This document shows positions 1 to 8,993 of a stretch of DNA of 64,000 nt, one piece after another. Source of the stretch: AC-32 sp963754265 (GTDB lineage: Bacteria; Actinomycetota; Thermoleophilia; Gaiellales; Gaiellaceae); NCBI GenBank assembly GCA_963754265.1, contig CAVWFB010000003.1, forward strand, positions 124,001 through 188,000. The letters run 5' to 3'. Made by a program: the position numbers and the translations under genes. Every line of letters begins with the position of its first letter. Within the stretch, counting starts at the first letter, position 1. The notes beneath the pieces are model-generated. The model worked only from the letters and a program-made list of their open reading frames with translations, ran no database searches and had not been told where the DNA came from.

Positions 1-1153
1 CGTCGTTCCGGAAGCGGTGCACGAAGGGGATCCGGCCCTTGTCCACGCGCGGCCCGAGCTTCGACAGCAGGGCCGGGAGCACGGTCAGGGACCCGAGCAT
101 GGCGACCGCGACGACGATCATCGTCGCGATCCCGAACGAGAGGTAGGTCTTGTCGCCGGCGAAGAACAGGCCCGCCATCGCGATCAACACCGTGAATCCC
201 GAGATGAGCACGGAGCGGCCCGACGTGGCGGCCGCGACATTGAGAGCCGCGGCGGGCTCACGCCCTGCTGCCCGTTCCTCGCGCCAGCGCTTGATGTAGA
301 AGAGCGAGTAGTCGACGCCCACCGCAAGGCCGATCAGCAGGATCACGGCGTTGACGTTCTGGTCGGCTGGGACCAGGTGGCTCGTGATCGCCACCAGGCC
401 GATGGTGCCGATGACGCCCGTCAGCGCGAGCAGGATCGGAATTCCGACTGCGACCAGAGTCCCGAGCACGAGCAGCAGTACGGCGATCGTGATCGGGATC
501 GAACGCTCGCCGGCCAGCTTCAGCTGATCGGCGAACATCTTGTCGAGCGCCTTGTCGGAGCTGACTCCGGCGTGACCCACGAAGAACTCGGGATGCTGCT
601 TCCCGACGTTCGTGGTCGCAGCGGAGAGCGCGTCGATCTTCTCTTGCGCTAGATCGGCGTCGCCCTTCATCTCCCACTGGACCATCGCCGCGCGGCGGTC
701 GTCGCTGATCAGGCTCGCGTTGCGGGGGTCGTAGGGGGAATCGAGATTCTTGATCGCGGGACTCGACTCGACCGACGCGATCACGTCGTCGACGGTCGAG
801 CGGAAGGCCGGGTCGTCGACCGTCCGGCTCGTGCTCTGGACGAGCACGTACTCGGTCTGCGGACGCCGTTCGGGAAAGGCCTTCGCAAGGATCTGGTCGG
901 CCTTGTGCGACTGGCCGACGCCGGCGTCGTTGATGTCGATCTGCTTGAAGCCGAGGGCGATGTTGCCGAACGCGAAGAGAGCGATCACGCAAGCGAGCCA
1001 ACCGAAGACGGCTGTCTTCCAGTGCCGCGCGCTCCAGCCGCCCATCCGGCCGGCGACGTTCATCGCCTTCTGCATCTGCGCCGAGGCCAGGTCGGCAGGG
1101 TTCTTGTGGTGCTTGCTGGGTTCGGGCTCGTCCTGGATGACTCGTGTCTTCAT
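1..1153 (-). CDS. MMPL-family RND transporter, N-terminal half (runs off window)
   Basis: N-terminal 384 residues of a large integral-membrane exporter of the MMPL/RND superfamily, which in actinobacteria moves lipids or small hydrophobic compounds using the proton gradient. A first transmembrane segment lies near residues 45-65, followed by an extracytoplasmic loop of about 150 residues and then several closely spaced membrane helices. The conserved stretch AVGVDYSLFYIKRWREE lies near the end of the first helix bundle and is typical of MMPL proteins. The ATG start follows GAAGGGAG. The C-terminal half lies before the window start. It sits downstream of a sensor/response-regulator pair on the same strand, after a 117-nt gap, so it could be a target of that pair, but this is only inference. 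Substrate unknown. Confidence 0.9.
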   Translation of the reverse strand, partial: MKTRVIQDEPEPSKHHKNPADLASAQMQKAMNVAGRMGGWSARHWKTAVFGWLACVIALFAFGNIALGFKQIDINDAGVGQSHKADQILAKAFPERRPQTEYVLVQSTSRTVDDPAFRSTVDDVIASVESSPAIKNLDSPYDPRNASLISDDRRAAMVQWEMKGDADLAQEKIDALSAATTNVGKQHPEFFVGHAGVSSDKALDKMFADQLKLAGERSIPITIAVLLLVLGTLVAVGIPILLALTGVIGTIGLVAITSHLVPADQNVNAVILLIGLAVGVDYSLFYIKRWREERAAGREPAAALNVAAATSGRSVLISGFTVLIAMAGLFFAGDKTYLSFGIATMIVVAVAMLGSLTVLPALLSKLGPRVDKGRIPFVHRFRND

Positions 1154-1270
1154 GGCGGCTCCCTTCGCCGACGGGGTCTCGCTCAAGCTCGCAGCCGCGG
1201 TCGGGGCGGAGAAGACGGGAGACTGGTGCCCCGGGGGGCGGGTTTCTGGTGTCTTTCGGTTCGCCGCGCG

Positions 1271-1915
1271 TCAGGAGCGCAGGAAGGTGAGCACGGCGAG
1301 CACCCGCCGCGACTCGCTGCCCGTCGACGGCAGCCCGAGCTTCCCGAAGATGCTGGAGACGTACTTCTCGACGGCCCGCACGGTGATCACCAGGGCGTTC
1401 GCGATCCCCTGGTTCGACGCTCCCGAGGCCATCAGCTCGAGCACCTCCCGCTCTCGCGGCGTCAACTGCGACAGCGGGTCGTCCGGCCGCTGACGCGAGA
1501 CGAGCGTCGACACGATGATCGGATCGAGAGCAGATCCGCCGTCTGCGACCCGCCGGAGCGCGTCGACGAACTCGTCCACGTCGCTGATCCGGTCCTTGAG
1601 CAGGTAGCCGACCCCCTCCGCCGAGTCCGCCAGCAGCTTGAGCGCGAGCCCGAGCTCGACGTACTGCGAGAGGACGAGCACGCCGACCGATGGATGCTTC
1701 GAGCGGATCTCGAGCGCCGCGCGCAGGCCCTCGTCGTTGTGCGTCGGCGGCAGCCGGATGTCGACGATCGCGACGTCTGGCGAGTAGCTGCGCACCTTGA
1801 GCAGGAGGTCGTCGGCGTTCTCGCACTGGGCGACCACCTCGAAGCCGGCGTCGTCCAGCAGGCGCGCGATGCCCTCACGCAGGAGCACGCTGTCCTCGGC
1901 GATCGCTACGCGCAC
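1271..1915 (-). CDS. LuxR/NarL-family response regulator
   Basis: 214-residue two-domain response regulator. The N-terminal receiver has acidic residues E7/D8 and the phospho-acceptor D52 in VAIVDIRLPP. A conserved Lys lies in YLLKDRI. The C-terminal LuxR-type helix-turn-helix begins with LTPREREVLELMASG and carries the helix AVEKYVSSIFGKL, as in the NarL/DesR group. The GTG start lies inside the end of the upstream histidine kinase gene, with a 10-nt overlap, so the two are translationally coupled and very probably cognate partners. Its DNA targets are not visible. The MMPL exporter just downstream is a plausible regulon member. Family assignment is secure; the signal is unknown. Confidence 0.93.
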   Translation of the reverse strand: MRVAIAEDSVLLREGIARLLDDAGFEVVAQCENADDLLLKVRSYSPDVAIVDIRLPPTHNDEGLRAALEIRSKHPSVGVLVLSQYVELGLALKLLADSAEGVGYLLKDRISDVDEFVDALRRVADGGSALDPIIVSTLVSRQRPDDPLSQLTPREREVLELMASGASNQGIANALVITVRAVEKYVSSIFGKLGLPSTGSESRRVLAVLTFLRS

Positions 1916-3693
1916 GGGATCTCCGCTTCCACGCGCGTGCCGCCGCCGCGTGGAGTCCAGATGCGGAGGCGGCCACCCAGGGCCTCGACCCGGTCCGCGA
2001 GCCCGCGGATCCCCGACCCGCCTTCGGTATCGGCGCCGCCGATGCCGTCGTCGACGACCTCGACGACGAGTCTCGAGTCGGTCCTCGCCACGCGAACGCT
2101 CGCATCCCGCGCCGCCGCGTGCTTGCCGATGTTCGTGAGGCTCTCGGAGACGACGTAGTAGGCCGCCACTTCGACCCTCTCCGGAAGCCGCTGGTCGAGG
2201 TCGACCGTGAGCCGGACCGGGAAGGGCGCCCGGGCGGCCAGCGACTCGAGCGCCACTTTCAGGCCGTGTCCGGTCAGGACCGCGGGGTGAATGCCGCGGG
2301 CGACATCGCGGAGCTCCTCCAGAGAAAGGGCGATCTCGCGCCGGGCTTGATCGAGCTCCGTGCGGACCTCGGGCTGCTCGCTCACCTTCTGCTCGAGGAG
2401 GCTGAGCTGGAGGGAGAGCGCGATCAGCCGCTGCTGCGCACCGTCGTGGAGGTTGCGCTCCAGGCGCTGTCGCTCCTTCTGGCCGGCGTCGATCACCCGT
2501 GCCCGAGAGCCCGTGAGCTCGACGAGCCGAGCCTGGAGCTCGGCTTGCAGCCGGGCGTTCTCGAGCGATATGCCGGCCGCGGCGACCACAGCCTCGAGTA
2601 GCTCGGGCTCGTCGTCGAGGGCCTTGTCGTGGACCAGGGCGGCGACGCGGGACCCGTTCCGGTCGAGCACCGTCGCCGTCCTTCCTTCTTCCTGCGAAAG
2701 ATCCACGGGCTCGCCGTCCAGGTCGACGTACGTGTGAAAGTGGGGCAGCCAGTAGGCGAGCGTCAAGCTCGGGTCCCGCAGCGCGCGGGCGAGGGCGTTG
2801 CGGACCTGCCGAGGTGGCGGGTCGCTGCGCAGCTCGAGCATCAGGTCGCCCACCGCGGAGCGCCCGAGACGCTCGTCGAGCAGGCCGAGCAGGAAGGCGA
2901 TCGGCGAGAGGCCGACCACGATCAAGGTTGCGCGTTGGAGCTGCTGGAACGCCGGGCCGTCCAGATCGCCGTCGACGAAGAGGGCGGCAATCATGACGAG
3001 GCCGATCGCGAACGAGTCGACCAAGAGCCCGAGCGAGTGCCTGCGAAGCCGGCCCGCCTGCCGGCGACGGTTGACGAGAACGAAGGCGCCGGCCACGCAC
3101 GTCGCGCTGATCGTGAGCAGCTGGACGTGCTGCACGTCTGCCGCCGCGCTCGGCCAGGACCCCAGCGCGATCAGGTTGGTCGGCCCGAACGCGCCGAGCG
3201 CCATCTTGACGAGCTGAAGCCCGAGCGCAGCCGAATACGCCACGATCACCAGCACCCGCTCGAATCTCGACCTCAACCGCCCGTCCGGGAAGGCCAGGCA
3301 GACGTGGAGGAAGAAGGCCGCCGGCAGGATGTCGAACACCGCGCCGATCGTGTAGAGCGCATCGATGTGGGTCAGCTGCAGTGCCGAGAGGCCGCTCGCG
3401 AACCCGCCCGCGATCATGAGGGGGCCGAGGCGGCTGTCGGGGCGCCGCCACCAGGCGACCAGACCGGCCAGGACGAACGGGATGGTGATCCAGTCGAGGA
3501 GCGCGACCTGCACCAGGTCGACGTCGTTGGTGGTGGACGCGATCACGGCCGTGCGGATGGGAAGGGCACACCCCACGACCGCGATTGCTCCGAGCGCGAG
3601 CAGGTTGGGTCGAAGGCCGACGTTGGGTCGGCCGAGCGATGCGACAGCGGCGGTAGTAGCCAGCCCGGCTCCGATCTGTAAAGAAGCGCCCAC
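1906..3693 (-). CDS. membrane sensor histidine kinase, NarL/DesK type (HisKA_3)
   Basis: About 595 residues. The N-terminal half has roughly eight hydrophobic helices forming an integral-membrane sensor. A GAF-like/linker region follows, then the HisKA_3 dimerisation segment ERQRLERNLHDGAQQRLIAL with the phosphorylated His in LHDGAQ, then a HATPase_c domain with SESLTNIGKHA (N box), VVDDGIGGA (G1) and GSGIRGLADRVEALGG. It should autophosphorylate and pass phosphate to the overlapping downstream response regulator. The start is uncertain. The first in-frame GTG that clears the upstream gene is at 3693. An ATG at 3792 would add 33 residues and overlap the preceding gene. No good ribosome-binding site decides between them. 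The ligand is unknown. Confidence 0.88.
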   Translation of the reverse strand: MGASLQIGAGLATTAAVASLGRPNVGLRPNLLALGAIAVVGCALPIRTAVIASTTNDVDLVQVALLDWITIPFVLAGLVAWWRRPDSRLGPLMIAGGFASGLSALQLTHIDALYTIGAVFDILPAAFFLHVCLAFPDGRLRSRFERVLVIVAYSAALGLQLVKMALGAFGPTNLIALGSWPSAAADVQHVQLLTISATCVAGAFVLVNRRRQAGRLRRHSLGLLVDSFAIGLVMIAALFVDGDLDGPAFQQLQRATLIVVGLSPIAFLLGLLDERLGRSAVGDLMLELRSDPPPRQVRNALARALRDPSLTLAYWLPHFHTYVDLDGEPVDLSQEEGRTATVLDRNGSRVAALVHDKALDDEPELLEAVVAAAGISLENARLQAELQARLVELTGSRARVIDAGQKERQRLERNLHDGAQQRLIALSLQLSLLEQKVSEQPEVRTELDQARREIALSLEELRDVARGIHPAVLTGHGLKVALESLAARAPFPVRLTVDLDQRLPERVEVAAYYVVSESLTNIGKHAAARDASVRVARTDSRLVVEVVDDGIGGADTEGGSGIRGLADRVEALGGRLRIWTPRGGGTRVEAEIPCA

Positions 3694-3743
3694 AGCCGAG
3701 GATACGCCTGCCGACGAGAAGACCCAAACTTCGCGGCGGCCGG

Positions 3744-4788
3744 CTAGCTGTGGCCGCGCGCCTGGATCCGGTAGACGACCCCGCGGCCCCAATCGGCCAC
3801 GAGCAGGCCGCCGCCCGGATCGACCAGCAGTGCCAGCGGGTGGCCGAATCCCGAGGCGAAGGCGCTCACGCGCCGGGCGCGGCCGTTCGGCGCCAGCTCC
3901 ACCCGTACGACCCGGCGCCCGAAGCGGTTGCTCAGGTACTCACCCCACTCGGCGACGAAGACGTTGCCGCGGTATGCACGCGGGAAGCTGTGCCCGGTGT
4001 AGAACGCGAGGCCGTCGGCCGAGGAGTGCGGCTCGAGGTAGGCGGCGGCCGCCGAGACCCCGCGGCAGCTTGCCGCTCAGGCGCAGCGTGCGCGCGTTCG
4101 GCCAGCAGCGCGGCCAGCCGTAGAACGCTCCGCGGCGGACGACGACGAGCATCTCGGCGGGCTCGGGATCGCTCGGCGTGCCGATCTCGTCCTGGCCGTT
4201 GACGGTGGCGTAGAGACGCCCCGTCCCGGGCTGGAACGCGAGCCCGTACGGGTTGCGCAAGCCGCGCGCAACCACCCGCAGGTCGCTGCCGTCCTTGCGT
4301 AGCGAGAGGACGGTCGCGCTCCGCCGGTCGCGCTCACGGCACACGTCGCAGGTCGACCCGTTGCCCCAGTAGAGGCGCCCGTTGGAGCCGACGACCACGT
4401 TGTCCTGCTGGTGGCGGCCGAACGGCAGGCCGCGAACAAGCACGCGCCGGCCCTCGAGCCGGCGTCCGCGCAGTTCGAACCGCTCGAGCCGGCCCTGCTC
4501 CGAGACGAAGAGCTTGCTCCCGCTCCACGCCAGCCCGAGCGGCGTCCGCAGGCCGCGCACGAGCACTTGCGGAGAACGCGTGCCGCGCCGGATCGCGACG
4601 AGCGTGCCGCCGTCCTGCGTCACGTAGATTCGCCCGTCCGGCCCGTAGGCCATCGCCGTCGGGTGGGCGAGGCCGCGCGCGAAGGTCTCGACCCGGAAGC
4701 CGGCTGGAACGCTGACGCCGCGTGTCCCTCCGGCGGCGGGCACGGCCAGCACCGCAAGCAGGACCAAACCCCCGGAGACGAGCCGCAC
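3744..4788 (-). CDS. PQQ-type sugar (sorbosone/glucose) dehydrogenase-like beta-propeller, frameshifted
   Basis: Secreted six-bladed propeller of the soluble glucose/L-sorbosone dehydrogenase family, about 347 residues once the frame is repaired. A signal peptide (LVSGGLVLLAVLAVPAAGG) is followed by family motifs such as LAHPTAMAYGPDGRIYVTQ, RTPLGLAWSG, GLRNPYGLAFQPGTGRLY and, in the second frame, SSADGLAFYTGHSFP and GFGHPLALLVDPGGGLLVAD. The reading frame changes once at about 4066-4074, where one extra base is present. Both sides keep family sequence, so an assembly error is likelier than a dead gene. The start is GTG at 4788; an ATG at 4821 would overlap the upstream kinase. It is the last gene after a LacI repressor and a ROK kinase, suggesting extracytoplasmic oxidation of a sugar handled by the same locus. 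The substrate is inferred, not shown. Confidence 0.8.
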
Positions 4789-4798
4789 GCGCGAAACG

Positions 4799-5680
4799 CT
4801 ACCCCGCGTTCGTCCGCGCAAGTGCGATCCCGCCCAGGACGCCCGAGCGGGAGCCGAGACGAGGCAGGGTCACGTAGTCGGCGATGCCGTCCCCGATCGA
4901 GGCGTGATCGAGGTACCCGTTCATGAGAGCGCTCACCTCCCGATGGATGAGCGGCAGCAGACGCGGCTCGTGCATGACGCCGCCTCCGAGCACGATCCTC
5001 TCCGGCGAAAGGATGCAGATGACGCAGACGAGGCCGAGTGCGAGGTAGCGCGCCTCGAGCTGCCAGACCGCCTCGTCCTCGCCCAGCGCTGCCGGAGACC
5101 GGCCCCAGCGCGCCTCGATCGCCCGACCGGACGCGAGCCCTTCCCAGCAGTCGCCGTGGTACGGGCAGACGCCCGCGAACGGATCGGCATTCCGATCGTG
5201 GGGGATGCGCAGGTGCCCGAATTCCGGATGCACGAGTCCGTGGAGCAGCTTCCCACCGGACATCCCACCGCCGCCGATCCCGGTGCCGACCGTGATGTAG
5301 CAGAAGGTGTCGAGGCCCTGAGCCGCACCCCATACGTGCTCGCCCAGGGCGGCAGCGTTGACGTCGGTGTCGAAGACGACCGGCACCGAGAGCCGCCGGC
5401 GGATCTCCTGGCCCACGTCGGTGTGTGCCCACCCCGGCTTCGGCGTCGTCGTGATGTGACCCCAGGTCGGCGACGCGACCTTGCCGTCGAGCGGGCCGAA
5501 CGAGCCGATCCCGATCGCGTCGACCGGTCCCTCTCGCTCGAAGAAGGCGACAACGCGGTCGATCGTCTCGCCCGGGGTCGTCGTCGGCACTGTCTCCGTC
5601 GCGCGGAGGTCCTCTGGGCCGGTCCCGAGCGCGCATTCCCACTTCGATCCCCCCGTCTCGATCCCGCCGTAGACGCTCAC
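4799..5680 (-). CDS. ROK-family sugar kinase, fructokinase-like
   Basis: 293-residue ROK kinase. The N-terminal phosphate-binding motif GGIETGGSKWECALG, the ATP-binding TVGTGIGGGGMSGGK, the sugar-contacting HPEFGHLRI and the zinc-site cluster CPYHGDCWEGLASGRAIE are all present. This combination is closest to bacterial ROK fructokinases and mannokinases rather than NagC-type repressors, since no DNA-binding domain is attached. It should phosphorylate a hexose in the cytoplasm with ATP. The GTG start overlaps the stop of the upstream LacI gene as GTGA, so it is coupled to the repressor. With the sugar importer across the divergent promoter it probably traps the imported sugar as its phosphate. 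The exact substrate is unproved. Confidence 0.88.
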   Translation of the reverse strand: MSVYGGIETGGSKWECALGTGPEDLRATETVPTTTPGETIDRVVAFFEREGPVDAIGIGSFGPLDGKVASPTWGHITTTPKPGWAHTDVGQEIRRRLSVPVVFDTDVNAAALGEHVWGAAQGLDTFCYITVGTGIGGGGMSGGKLLHGLVHPEFGHLRIPHDRNADPFAGVCPYHGDCWEGLASGRAIEARWGRSPAALGEDEAVWQLEARYLALGLVCVICILSPERIVLGGGVMHEPRLLPLIHREVSALMNGYLDHASIGDGIADYVTLPRLGSRSGVLGGIALARTNAG

Positions 5681-6717
5681 GCGTGCTCCGAGCGGCTCGA
5701 GGCGCCGCACGACTTGCGGACGACGAACTCGCCGGGCAGGACGACCACGTTCCGCCGCGCCGGCCCACGCCCGTGAATGCGCTCGAGCAAGAGCTGTGTG
5801 GCCACGGTCCCGAACGTCTCGGCCGGCTGCTCGAGCACCGTGAGGAACGGATAGAGGCGGGAGGCGTACTCGATGTCGTCGAAGCAGACGAGCGCCACGT
5901 CGTCGGGAACCTCGAGACCCGCGTCACGCACGGCCTCGATCGCACCCAGGGCCACGAGGTTGTTGACGGTGAAGACCGCGGTCGGGCGTTTGTTGAGCTC
6001 GAGCAGCCGCCGCATGCCCTCCGCGCCCCCGTCCGGGTCGACGGTCGTCTCCACGACGAGATCGTCGTCGACCGGAACGCCCGCAGCGGCCAGAGCCTCC
6101 TCGTAGCCGCGCCGGCGGTCGCGCGCGGTCGAGACCTGATCCGATTCGACGATCAGCCCGACGCGTCGGTGGCCGAGCGAGATCAGGTGCTCGACAAGCC
6201 GACGGGCTCCCCCGACGCTGTCGCCGACGACCGCGTCGGTGTCGACGCCCGGCAGCGTGCGGTCGACTAGCACGCAGGGCACTCCGAAGCTGTCCATCCG
6301 CCGCAGGTGCGCCGCCGAGGCGTTGCTGACCGGGGCGATCACGATCCCCTCGACCCGGTGTGCGATCAGCTCCTCGACGACGTCGCGCTCGACGCGCAGA
6401 TCCGCGCGGGTGTCGCAGAGGATGACCCGATACCCGCCGCGGCGCGCCACCTCCTCGGCGGCGCGAACGACCATGGTGAAGAACGGGTTGGCAACGTCGG
6501 GGACGATCACCGCGAGCGTCCCGGTGCGCCGTCGGCTCAGCCCTCGGGCGAGACGGCTCGGCACGTAGCCCAGCTCGGCAATCGCCTCCTCGACCCGCCT
6601 CCGCGTCTCAGGTCTCACCCGCTGGCTGTCGTTGATCACGCGCGAGACGGTCATCGACGAGACGCCGGACACCCGCGCGACGTCCTTGATGGTCACATTT
6701 GCCGCTGTCGTCGTCAT
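5677..6717 (-). CDS. LacI-family transcriptional repressor
   Basis: 346 residues. The N-terminal LacI helix-turn-helix (VTIKDVARVSGVSSMTVSRV, residues 8-27) has the hinge helix YVPSRLARGLS, followed by a periplasmic-binding-protein-like effector domain (TLAVIVPDVANPFF, GIVIAPVS, RRVGLIVES, VFTVNNLVALGAIEAV). It is divergently oriented to the sugar ABC operon starting at 6857. Two LacI-type palindromes (6726-6739 and 6802-6815) lie in the intergenic region, so it very probably represses both itself with the ROK kinase and the importer operon until the sugar binds. The ligand is inferred to be the transported sugar or its phosphate. Confidence 0.93.
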   Translation of the reverse strand: MTTTAANVTIKDVARVSGVSSMTVSRVINDSQRVRPETRRRVEEAIAELGYVPSRLARGLSRRRTGTLAVIVPDVANPFFTMVVRAAEEVARRGGYRVILCDTRADLRVERDVVEELIAHRVEGIVIAPVSNASAAHLRRMDSFGVPCVLVDRTLPGVDTDAVVGDSVGGARRLVEHLISLGHRRVGLIVESDQVSTARDRRRGYEEALAAAGVPVDDDLVVETTVDPDGGAEGMRRLLELNKRPTAVFTVNNLVALGAIEAVRDAGLEVPDDVALVCFDDIEYASRLYPFLTVLEQPAETFGTVATQLLLERIHGRGPARRNVVVLPGEFVVRKSCGASSRSEHA

Positions 6718-6725
6718 CGATTCCT

Positions 6726-6739
6726 TGTTAGCGCTACCA
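6726..6739. promoter_or_regulatory. LacI-type operator next to the repressor gene
   Basis: TGTTAGCGCTACCA is a 14-nt palindrome with one mismatch around the central CG, matching the general LacI-family operator form. It lies 9 nt upstream of the LacI start codon, where it would block the repressor gene's own transcription. The assignment rests on sequence form and position. Confidence 0.7.
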
Positions 6740-6780
6740 CAGAGAACGCCGGAGCTGGCTCATTTGTCGGGTCTGCTGGC

Positions 6781-6809
6781 TTGACTTGAAGCATCAGAAC
6801 GTGTTATCG
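6781..6809 (+). promoter_or_regulatory. possible promoter of the sugar importer operon
   Basis: TTGACT at 6781-6786 resembles a -35 box. With 17-nt spacing the following hexamer TTATCG (6804-6809) is a weak -10 match that falls inside the second LacI-type palindrome. That arrangement would let the repressor occlude polymerase. The -10 match is poor, so this is tentative. Confidence 0.35.
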
Positions 6810-6815
6810 GTAACT
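6802..6815. promoter_or_regulatory. second LacI-type operator, importer side
   Basis: TGTTATCGGTAACT contains the inverted halves GTTA and TAAC around TCGG, a LacI/GalR-family operator form. It lies 76 nt downstream of the first palindrome (start to start) and about 40 nt before the start of the importer binding-protein gene. Two operators in one divergent region would allow looping or separate control of both transcripts. Confidence 0.65.
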
Positions 6816-6856
6816 AAACCACCACCCGCAACCGGGGGCAAGTGAAGGGAGCAGGC

Positions 6857-7894
6857 ATGGGTCATCCGCATGAACGTCCTCGATCGAGTTCCAGGCGGCG
6901 CACGTTCCGACTGACGCTCGCATTTCTCGTTCTCGTCGGGGGCACGGCAGCCATCGTGGCGGCGGCATCGGCCACGACCGGATCGAAAACCGCCAAGGTC
7001 AAGGTCGGCCTGATCACGAAGGACGTCACGAACCCGTTCTTCGTCAAGATGAAACAGGGAGCGCAAGCTCAGGCGAAGAAGCTCGGCGCGGATCTGAAGT
7101 ACGCGGCCGGCAAGAGCAGCTCCGACAACGCCGGGCAGATCACGGCGATCGAGAACATGACCACTCAGGGAGTGAAGGGGATCCTGATCACGGTCGCCGA
7201 CGGCAAGGCTGAGAACGCCGCGATCGCGAAGGCCCGTAAGGCGGGCGTGCTCGTGATCGCGCTCGACTCTCCAACCACCCCGAAGAGCGCCACCAATGCG
7301 CTGTTCGCGACCAACAACTTCAACGCCGGCGTCCTGATCGGGAAGTACGCCCGCGCGGCGACCAAGGGCAAGAGCGTCACGATCGGGATGCTCGACGAGC
7401 ACGCAGGCTCCTCGGTCGGCGCACTTCGCCACAACGGCTTCCTCAAGGGCTTCGGCATCAAGGGCAGCAGCAAGCTGATCGCCTGCGTCGGCAACGGAGA
7501 GGGCCAGACGGCTCCGTCGCAGACGGCGATGGAGAACTGCCTGCAGAAGAACCCGAACATCAACGTCGTCTACACGATCAACGAGCCGAGCGCGGCCGGC
7601 GCATGGAACGCCCTCAAGAGCGCCGGCAAGAAGCAGAGCGGCGTCACGGTCGTCTCGGTCGATGGCGGCTGTGCGGGCGTCCGCAACATCAAGGCCGGGA
7701 TCATCGACGCGACATCTCAGCAGTACCCGCTGAAGATGGCGGCACTCGGCGTGAAGGCGGTCGTCACGTACGCAAAGACCGGCAAGAAGGCGAAGGGCTA
7801 CACCGACACCGGCGTCAACCTGATCGCCAAGAAGGCCGTGGCAGGCGTCAAGTCCAAGACCGTCGCCTACGGTCTCGCCAACTGCTGGGGCTAG
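6857..7894 (+). CDS. sugar ABC transporter substrate-binding protein (RbsB/FrcB-like)
   Basis: 345-residue exported binding protein. A basic N-terminus and hydrophobic segment (LTLAFLVLVGGTAAIVAAAS) form a signal peptide without a lipobox. The mature part is a Peripla_BP_4 domain with VGLITKDVTNPFFVKMKQGA, GVKGILITVADG, VLVIALDSPT and a C-terminal VVSVDGGCAGV, as in ribose, fructose and inositol binding proteins. The ATG at 6857 is chosen because AAGGGAG sits 6 nt upstream; a GTG at 6842 would place that site inside the gene. It is the first gene of the operon with the permease and ATPase below, controlled by the adjacent LacI repressor. Which sugar it binds cannot be read from the sequence. 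Confidence 0.93.
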   Translation: MGHPHERPRSSSRRRTFRLTLAFLVLVGGTAAIVAAASATTGSKTAKVKVGLITKDVTNPFFVKMKQGAQAQAKKLGADLKYAAGKSSSDNAGQITAIENMTTQGVKGILITVADGKAENAAIAKARKAGVLVIALDSPTTPKSATNALFATNNFNAGVLIGKYARAATKGKSVTIGMLDEHAGSSVGALRHNGFLKGFGIKGSSKLIACVGNGEGQTAPSQTAMENCLQKNPNINVVYTINEPSAAGAWNALKSAGKKQSGVTVVSVDGGCAGVRNIKAGIIDATSQQYPLKMAALGVKAVVTYAKTGKKAKGYTDTGVNLIAKKAVAGVKSKTVAYGLANCWG

Positions 7895-7911
7895 CAAGAG
7901 ACCTCCTCGTA

Positions 7912-7945
7912 CCCGCGACCGGAGCGACTCCGTTCCGGTCGCGGG
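7912..7945 (+). terminator. strong hairpin between binding-protein and permease genes
   Basis: A perfect 12-bp stem, CCCGCGACCGGA (7912-7923) with TCCGGTCGCGGG (7934-7945), and a 10-nt loop. No T-run follows, so it is more likely a partial terminator or a 3-prime stabiliser that keeps the binding-protein message more abundant than the permease and ATPase parts. Confidence 0.65.
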
Positions 7946-7985
7946 GGACTTCGGTCGGGTCTAGGATCGCTTCGATTCCAGCCGA

Positions 7986-8993
7986 GTGAGCACAGTCGAC
8001 ACGACCTCAACCGAGCAGCCCCGGCCGACGGCGCTTCAGCTCCTCCGCAGGATCGCCACCGCCCCGGCGGTCGGCCCGTTGATCGCGCTTCTGCTGACGA
8101 TGGCGTTCTTCTCGTTGAAGAGCGACCGCTTCCTGCAGACGCAGAACCTCTCGCTGGTCCTCCAGCAGGTGATGGTCGTCGGAGTGCTGGCGATCGGCGA
8201 GACCTTCGTGATCCTGACGGCGGGAATCGACCTCTCGTGCGGGACGGTGATGGCGTTCGGGCAGATCGTGATGACGAAGCTCGCGGTGGCCAGCGGCGTG
8301 CCGCCCCTCCAGGCCCTGCTGCTGGGGATCCTCGCGTGCGTGGGCTTCGGAATGCTGAACGGCGGGCTCGTGGCGGGCCTGCGGCTGCCGGCCTTCATCG
8401 TCACGCTCGGCACGCTGAACATCGCGTTTGCCTTAACCCACATCGTCTCGAACGACCTCACCTTCTCGGGACTTCCGAGCGAGCTCCTCTTCTTCGGCCG
8501 CACCTTCACGCTCGCCGGAGCGGATTTCACGTACGGCGTCGTGTTGATGCTCGTCCTGTACGCCCTGGCCTGGTTCGGCCTGAGCCAGACGGCCTGGGGC
8601 CGACACGTGTACGCCGTGGGCGACAGTCCGGAGGCCGCGAGGCTGACGGGGATCAACGTCAACCGAGTCCTGTTCAGCGTGTACGCGCTCGCCGGCCTGA
8701 CCTACGGGATCGCCGCGCTGCTGCTCGTAGGCCGAACCGAGCTCGGCGATCCCAACGCCGGCCAGACCACCGAGAACCTCGACGCGATCACCGCCGTCGT
8801 CCTCGGCGGCACCAGTCTCTTCGGCGGGCGGGGGACGGTGATCGGAACGCTGATCGGAGCGGTGATCGTGGGCGTCTTCCGCAACGGCCTGACCCTGATC
8901 GGCGTCGAGGTGATCTACCAGTACCTCGTCACGGGCATCCTCGTCATCCTCGCCGTCGCGGTAGATCAGTTGACCCACCGGAGGCGGTTGTGA
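7986..8993 (+). CDS. sugar ABC transporter permease (RbsC/FrcC-like)
   Basis: 335-residue inner-membrane permease of the BPD_transp_2 family with about nine or ten hydrophobic helices. Family marks include GETFVILTAGIDLSCG, the coupling-loop motif GRHVYAVGDSPEAARLTGIN and VLGGTSLFGGRGTVIGTLIG near the C-terminus. It forms the membrane channel for the binding protein at 6857 and is driven by the ATPase at 8990, whose GTG start overlaps its stop as GTGA. The GTG start at 7986 lies 40 nt after the intergenic hairpin. Confidence 0.93.
   Translation: MSTVDTTSTEQPRPTALQLLRRIATAPAVGPLIALLLTMAFFSLKSDRFLQTQNLSLVLQQVMVVGVLAIGETFVILTAGIDLSCGTVMAFGQIVMTKLAVASGVPPLQALLLGILACVGFGMLNGGLVAGLRLPAFIVTLGTLNIAFALTHIVSNDLTFSGLPSELLFFGRTFTLAGADFTYGVVLMLVLYALAWFGLSQTAWGRHVYAVGDSPEAARLTGINVNRVLFSVYALAGLTYGIAALLLVGRTELGDPNAGQTTENLDAITAVVLGGTSLFGGRGTVIGTLIGAVIVGVFRNGLTLIGVEVIYQYLVTGILVILAVAVDQLTHRRRL

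Noticed and set aside
258..3727. Very long antisense and fused reading frames, such as one running through kinase and regulator (1271-3727) and one over 258-1826
   Set aside because: They are Arg/Pro/Gly-rich shadows from high-GC codon bias, or simple read-through of a real gene's frame upstream of its start. The real genes on each strand have clear family motifs.
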